Shown piece by piece: positions 60,002 through 64,000 of a stretch of DNA of 64,000 bases. The notes beneath the pieces are model-generated. The model did no database searches, was not told where the DNA came from, and worked only from the letters and a program-made list of their open reading frames with translations. The DNA comes from Saccharopolyspora_D taberi (GTDB lineage: Bacteria > Actinomycetota > Actinomycetes > Mycobacteriales > Pseudonocardiaceae): positions 113,248 to 177,247 of the forward strand of contig NZ_BAAAUX010000012.1 in assembly GCF_039534165.1 (NCBI RefSeq), written 5' to 3'. The position numbers and the translations under genes were made by a program. The first letter of the stretch is position 1; each line of letters opens with the position of its first letter.

Positions 60002-61008
60002 TGGCGCGGCGCGGCTGGCGGGAGCTCGACGAGTCCGACGTCCGCGTCCGGCCCGGACGTCGAGGCAGCCGGCCGCGCAGCAAGCTGCGCCCCGAACACG
60101 CCGACGCCGAGGAGGCGATGGTCGTCGCCGTCGACCGGGGCCGCTGGACCTGCGCCCTCGGCGGCGACCCGGACCGGCTGGTCACCGCGATGCGGGCGCG
60201 CGAGCTGGGCCGCACGCCGGTGGTCGTCGGCGATCTGGTCGGCCTGGTCGGCGACACCTCCGGCCGGACCGACACGCTCGCCCGCATCGTCCGCGTCACC
60301 GACCGCCGCAGCGTGCTCCGCCGCACCGCCGACGACACCGACCCGTACGAGCGGATCGTGGTCGCCAACGCCGAGCAGCTGATCATCGTCACCGCGCTGG
60401 CCGACCCGCCCCCGCGCCCCGGGCTGATCGACCGCTGCCTGGTCGCCGCCTACGCGGGCGGGCTGACCCCGGTGCTGTGCCTGACCAAGTCCGACCTCGC
60501 CGAACCCGACGAGTGGATCGACGCCTACTCCTCGCTGGAACTCCCGGTGATCGTGACCAGGATGGACGCCGAACCCGACGAGCTGCGCGACCGGCTGCGC
60601 GGCCGGGTGTCGGCGCTGGTCGGCCACTCCGGCGTCGGCAAGTCCACACTGGTCAACCAGCTGGTGCCCGCCGCCGAGCGCGCGACCGGCGAGGTCAGCG
60701 GTGTCGGCAAGGGCAGGCACACGTCAACCTCGGCGGTGGCGCTCCCGCTGCCGGGCGAGGGCTGGGTCGTCGACACCCCCGGGATCCGCTCGTTCGGCCT
60801 CGCGCACGTCACCGCCAACGACGTGATCGCCGCGTTTGAGGGCTTCGCCGAAGCGGCCGAGGAATGCCCGCCGAACTGCGGTCACCTCGGCGGCTCGGAC
60901 GACCCCGACTGCCACCTGGACGCCTTCGCCGAGGACGGCGGCGGCAAGGAACAGCTCCAGTCGCTGCGCCGGCTCCTGCGCTCCCGGGCCGGAATGGACG
61001 AAGCCTAA
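60001..61008 (+). CDS. rsgA: Ribosome small-subunit-dependent GTPase RsgA
   Basis: A 335-residue circularly permuted GTPase that checks 30S subunit maturation. G-motifs appear as LTKSD (G4), GHSGVGKST (G1) and DTPG (G3). The C-terminal zinc site is CPPNCGHLGGSDDPDC with His. The N-terminus has an OB-fold. ATG 60001 overlaps the aroA stop by one base, so the genes are coupled. Convergent with the following small gene, three bases apart. Confidence 0.97.
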   Translation: MARRGWRELDESDVRVRPGRRGSRPRSKLRPEHADAEEAMVVAVDRGRWTCALGGDPDRLVTAMRARELGRTPVVVGDLVGLVGDTSGRTDTLARIVRVTDRRSVLRRTADDTDPYERIVVANAEQLIIVTALADPPPRPGLIDRCLVAAYAGGLTPVLCLTKSDLAEPDEWIDAYSSLELPVIVTRMDAEPDELRDRLRGRVSALVGHSGVGKSTLVNQLVPAAERATGEVSGVGKGRHTSTSAVALPLPGEGWVVDTPGIRSFGLAHVTANDVIAAFEGFAEAAEECPPNCGHLGGSDDPDCHLDAFAEDGGGKEQLQSLRRLLRSRAGMDEA

Positions 61009-61011
61009 GCG

Positions 61012-61515
61012 CTACATCAGCTCCAGCAGGAACGGCACCTCCTGCGGCGCGTACCAGGCGAGCTCGTGGTCCTCGGCCTCCCCGAGCGTGAAGTCGGCGT
61101 CCGGATCGCCGAGGTCGGCCGCGTCGATCACCTCGGCCGCCGCCCGCACCGCGTCCTCGGCCTCCGCCGAGTCCACGTGCACGGCCGCCACGTCCTTCCA
61201 CTGCACCGGACCGGCCAAGCGGACCACCGCGTGGTCGAGATCCGGTCGCAGGGTCACTTCGTCGGCGTCGGCGGACACCACGACCCGGCGCAGGTCGGTC
61301 TTCTCGCCCTCCGCCTGCTCCCCGGCGATCAGCCGCAACGACGCCCGGGCGGCCTCGCGCATCGCGGCGTACTCCAGTTCCTCGGTGTCGCCGCTCGCGT
61401 AGGACTCGCGCAACGACGGAGTCAGCGCGAACGCGGTGCCGCTGAGCGGCTGCAGTTGCTTGTCGTCGACCAGCTGCCGAAGCATACGCAGCGTGGCCGG
61501 CAGGTAAACCCTCAT
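61012..61515 (-). CDS. Conserved actinobacterial protein (DUF6912-like)
   Basis: A 167-residue soluble acidic protein starting MRVYLPATLRMLRQLVDDKQ and ending VPFLLELM. The N-terminal strand and the central VVVSADADEVTLR region are conserved in actinobacteria; I place it in the DUF6912 group with moderate confidence. It overlaps the stop of the acyltransferase gene in ATGA and is therefore co-expressed with it. Function unknown. Confidence 0.7.
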   Translation of the reverse strand: MRVYLPATLRMLRQLVDDKQLQPLSGTAFALTPSLRESYASGDTEELEYAAMREAARASLRLIAGEQAEGEKTDLRRVVVSADADEVTLRPDLDHAVVRLAGPVQWKDVAAVHVDSAEAEDAVRAAAEVIDAADLGDPDADFTLGEAEDHELAWYAPQEVPFLLELM

Positions 61516-62948
61516 GCGTCGACCGTCCCGATCATCTCGTCCATTGATTCCCCGATCATCGCCGCCAGCACGTCCACGTCGGACATCGCGTCCCGATCCG
61601 CGTTGAGACCGAAGTAGACGCCACCGTCGTAGGAGGTCACCCCGATCGACAGCGTCTGGTTCTTGGCGAGCGGAACCACCGGGAACATCTCCATCATCTT
61701 CGCCCCCGCCGCGTACAGCGGCACCTGCGGACCGGGAACGTTGGTGACCAGCACGTTGAACAACCGGTCGGAGAACCCGTTGGCCACCCGCGCGCCCAAC
61801 GCGTGCAACGTCGGCGGCGCGAAGCCGGACAGCTTCACCAGCGCACCGGCTGCCACGGACTGCCCGGACTCGGCGTGCGCGCGCGTCGCGTGGCTGACGT
61901 GGTGCAGCCGGACGGTCGGATTCGCTTCTCCCACCGGCAGATCCACCAGGAATGCCGACACCCGGTTGCCCACCGAACCCACCGGCAGGCTGCTGGTGTC
62001 CGGGTAGGTCTCCCGTGCCGCCTGGTCGTCGGTGCGCACCGACATCGGCACCATCGCGCGCAGCGTGGTCGATCCCGACACGGCTTCGCCCCTCGACAGC
62101 AACCAGCTGCGCAGCGCCCCCGTCACGACGGCGAGCACGACGTCGTTGACGGTGCCGCCGTGGGCGCGCCGGATGGCGCGGAGGTCTTCGAGCCGCGCTC
62201 GCGCGACCGCGAAGCGGCGCTGCCGCGAGGTCGGCCCATTCAGCGGGCCGACGGGAGCGGGCACCACCGCGGCGCGCAGCGCCGAGGCGAAGCCGCCGAG
62301 GGTGCTGGTCACCTTCTGAACTGTCGCCTGGGCGTCGACGACGGCGGCCCGGACGTTCTCCACCACCTCGCCGGGCGACTGGACCGCATCGGTCACGGCC
62401 TCCAGCACCAGCTGCACCAGGCTCGGCTCGGGATGCGGCATCCACAACTCTTCCCGCTCCGGAACCTCCGGAGTTTTCGAGACCTCCAGGATCACCTGGC
62501 CGATGTCGATCGCCCCGATCCCGTCGACCATGGCCTGGTGGGTCTTGGTGATCACCGCGACGCGGTCGTCCGACAGCCCCTCGACGAGGTAGATCTCCCA
62601 CAGCGGCCGGGTGTGGTCCAGCTTGCGCGACATCAGCCGCGCAGCCAGGTCGTGCAGCTGCTCGTCGTTGCCCGGCTTAGGAAGCGCCGACCGCCGCACG
62701 TGGTAGGTGATGTCGAAGTCCTGGTCATCCACCCACACCGGACGGGCCAGACGCCCCGGCACCTGCATCACCCGCTGCCGGTAGCGCGGGACGAGCCCGA
62801 GCCTGCGGTCGATGAGCGAAAGCACACTGTCGTAGTCGAAACCGCTCCGAGGCCGCCGGAACACCGCCACCCCGCCCACGTGCATCGGCGTCGTGTGGTC
62901 CTCCAGGTACAGGAAGGACGCGTCGAGAGCGGAGAGGCGATCTGGCAT
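61512..62948 (-). CDS. WS/DGAT-family wax ester synthase/diacylglycerol acyltransferase
   Basis: A 478-residue acyltransferase of the WS/DGAT family. The N-terminus MPDRLSALDASFLYLEDHTT and the C-terminal NVPGPQVPLYAAGA are typical. The active-site motif, normally HHxxxDG, reads HQAMVDG, so the second His is Gln; catalytic capacity is thus uncertain. Intact members make triacylglycerol or wax esters at the membrane from acyl-CoA. ATG 62948 may be leaderless (GAATAT seven bases upstream). It is divergent from the methyltransferase gene. Confidence 0.85.
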   Translation of the reverse strand: MPDRLSALDASFLYLEDHTTPMHVGGVAVFRRPRSGFDYDSVLSLIDRRLGLVPRYRQRVMQVPGRLARPVWVDDQDFDITYHVRRSALPKPGNDEQLHDLAARLMSRKLDHTRPLWEIYLVEGLSDDRVAVITKTHQAMVDGIGAIDIGQVILEVSKTPEVPEREELWMPHPEPSLVQLVLEAVTDAVQSPGEVVENVRAAVVDAQATVQKVTSTLGGFASALRAAVVPAPVGPLNGPTSRQRRFAVARARLEDLRAIRRAHGGTVNDVVLAVVTGALRSWLLSRGEAVSGSTTLRAMVPMSVRTDDQAARETYPDTSSLPVGSVGNRVSAFLVDLPVGEANPTVRLHHVSHATRAHAESGQSVAAGALVKLSGFAPPTLHALGARVANGFSDRLFNVLVTNVPGPQVPLYAAGAKMMEMFPVVPLAKNQTLSIGVTSYDGGVYFGLNADRDAMSDVDVLAAMIGESMDEMIGTVDA

Positions 62949-63004
62949 GTCCGCGATATTCGCACACAATCCGGAGCGAGCGGGGCTTCCCCGAACCCGC
63001 ATGT

Positions 63005-63010
63005 GACACT
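63005..63010 (+). promoter_or_regulatory. Candidate -10 for leaderless methyltransferase transcript
   Basis: GACACT lies six bases before GTG 63017; it keeps only the A2 and T6 of the consensus. Confidence 0.3.
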
Positions 63011-63016
63011 GGACGT

Positions 63017-63775
63017 GTGACCAGCGAAGTGTCCCCCAAAGATCGATTCGTGACCGTCTACGGACGCAAGCCGGTGCTGGAGGCACTGGCCGACTACGAC
63101 CTCCGCGTGGACAAGGTGATCATCGCGGAGGGCCTGGGCGGACCGGTCATCAACGAGATCAAGGAAGCAGCCGCGGACCGGGCGGTCCGCGTGCACCGCG
63201 CGAGCGCGCACCGCGTCAAGGTCCTTGCCGGAAACGGCCGTCACGACCAGGGCGTGCTCGCCGACGTGGTGGCCCGCAAGATGCGACCGCTGGCCACCGC
63301 ACTGGAAGACCCCGCCACCGCGCCCCGAACGGTCCTGCTGCTGGACGGACTCACCACTCCCGCGAACGTCGGAATGATCCTGCGCACCGCCACAGCCGCC
63401 GGAATCGACGGAATCGTGGTCCCGCACCGCGGAGTCGCCAGCCTGGATCCCCTGGTGATCAAGGCATCCGCCGGAGTCGCGTTCCACGCCCCGGTCCTGC
63501 GCTCGACAACCGCGGGAGAAGCAGCGGAACTCCTGACCGAAGCCGGCTACCCGCTCTACGCCCTGGATGCAGGCGCACCCGATTCCCTCTACGAGACGGA
63601 CTTCGGTTCCCGCGCGGTCTTCGTCCTCGGAAGCGAAACCGCCGGCCTGTCCGAGGACGTGAGCACGAGAATCGCGCAGTCCCTGGCGATCCCCATGCGA
63701 GGCGGGGTCGAGTCCCTCAACGTCGCGAGCGCAGCAGCAGTCGTCTGCTTCGAACTCCTCCGCCGCAACCTCTGA
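63017..63775 (+). CDS. SpoU/TrmH-family RNA 2'-O-methyltransferase
   Basis: A 252-residue knotted methyltransferase. Motif 1 is ANVGMILRTA, motif 2 FVLGSETAGLS, motif 3 IPMRGGVESLNVASAAAV. The N-terminal RNA-binding domain covers residues 10-90 (VYGRKPVLEALADYDLRVDK). It modifies ribosomal or transfer RNA; a 23S rRNA target of RlmB type is plausible but not proven. The location next to a ribosomal RNA operon is suggestive only. Resistance methylases belong to the same family. Confidence 0.9.
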   Translation: MTSEVSPKDRFVTVYGRKPVLEALADYDLRVDKVIIAEGLGGPVINEIKEAAADRAVRVHRASAHRVKVLAGNGRHDQGVLADVVARKMRPLATALEDPATAPRTVLLLDGLTTPANVGMILRTATAAGIDGIVVPHRGVASLDPLVIKASAGVAFHAPVLRSTTAGEAAELLTEAGYPLYALDAGAPDSLYETDFGSRAVFVLGSETAGLSEDVSTRIAQSLAIPMRGGVESLNVASAAAVVCFELLRRNL

Positions 63776-63815
63776 AACAGCGCACAGCCTCTGCAACAAC
63801 ACCCAGCAAATGTCG

Positions 63816-63847
63816 TGGCCCCTGGCAAGCCTTTCTGCCAGGGGCCA
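63816..63847. terminator. Terminator after the methyltransferase gene
   Basis: A perfect 12-bp stem (63816-63827 with 63836-63847) and eight-base loop between convergent genes. Confidence 0.85.
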
Positions 63848-63880
63848 TACACAAAACGAGGGGTGTTGAGATGCGAAAAG

Positions 63881-63924
63881 GGGGAGTGGGGGGAAACAGT
63901 GTGTCCTGTTTCCCGCCACTCCCC
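63881..63924 (-). terminator. Ribosomal RNA operon terminator
   Basis: A 19-bp stem with one mismatch (63881-63899 with 63906-63924), loop of six, followed on the minus strand by CTTTT. It lies 13 bases after the 5S end. Confidence 0.9.
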
Positions 63925-63937
63925 TTCATTGTTGATT

Positions 63938-64000
63938 GTCGGCGGTGTCCTACTCTCCCACACCCTAACGAGTGCAGTACCATCGGCGCTGGAGGACTTA
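63938..64000 (-). rRNA. rrf: 5S ribosomal RNA, 3' end
   Basis: The complement reads TAAGTCCTCCAGCGCCGATG and continues with GGTACTGCACTCGTTAGGGT and the closing stem GGAGAGTAGGACACCGCCGAC, which is the actinobacterial 5S 3' half. About 63 of roughly 117 bases are inside the window. The 23S and 16S genes should lie beyond the right edge. Confidence 0.95.

Noticed and set aside
1..64000. tRNA genes
   Set aside because: No cloverleaf with a T-loop signature was found on reading either strand; the sodN end, not a tRNA, is the attachment site.

Overview
The window comes from a high-GC actinomycete, most likely a Pseudonocardiaceae member such as Saccharopolyspora. This rests on codon use, GTG/TTG starts, a Kgd-type 2-oxoglutarate enzyme, nickel superoxide dismutase, a WhiB protein, ribosomal protein bL37 and gene order around whiB1-pdtaS-rsrA-sigR-aroA-rsgA that matches other mycolic and non-mycolic actinobacteria. 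The genus is an inference.

Layout. 1-8.3 kb: the 3' part of a fused two-module ABC exporter, the large kgd gene, and two small conserved genes. 8.6-11.7 kb: a threonine-to-glycine operon (tdh-kbl) with a LysR regulator. 11.7-15.3 kb: a leftward operon of alcohol dehydrogenase, amidohydrolase, Fe-S assembly protein and IclR regulator that looks like the accessory half of a propane monooxygenase cluster. 15.6-24.1 kb: a cold-shock gene, then a complete histidine-utilisation cluster (hutH-hutU-M20 amidohydrolase-hutF-hutI, divergent IclR regulator). 24.1-28.7 kb: a Tn3-type transposase remnant and a glycine betaine/choline ABC operon. 28.9-38.7 kb: a polyamine synthase-like gene, an ECF41 sigma factor with its AhpD-like target, a frameshifted GGDEF-EAL gene, malic enzyme, a sugar epimerase, cholesterol oxidase and sodX/sodN.

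38.7-45.1 kb: an integrated element in the 3' end of sodN, bounded by a perfect 48-bp direct repeat. It carries a clearly AT-richer 806-aa membrane-anchored beta-solenoid protein, an XRE-TPR regulator coupled to a flavoprotein, a string of very small genes and a truncated tyrosine integrase. It also brings its own terminator, so sodN keeps an intact end. This is the most unusual part of the window.

45.2-64 kb: secreted protein, GlxA/PfpI genes, phosphatase, acetyltransferase, lipid kinase, then the conserved redox and two-component block (whiB1, pdtaS, biotinyl protein, bL37, rsrA, sigR), ybaK, an IS982-type remnant, phzF, tandem SRAP genes, aroA, rsgA, a WS/DGAT-type acyltransferase, a SpoU rRNA methyltransferase, and the 3' end of a leftward 5S rRNA.

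Regulatory sequence is unusually readable: two CRP-type sites before whiB1, an ECF41 promoter pair, a SigR-type autopromoter, an IclR-like operator in the hut divergence, several strong hairpin terminators, and about a dozen genes with a -10-like hexamer only six to nine bases before the start codon, pointing to leaderless transcripts.
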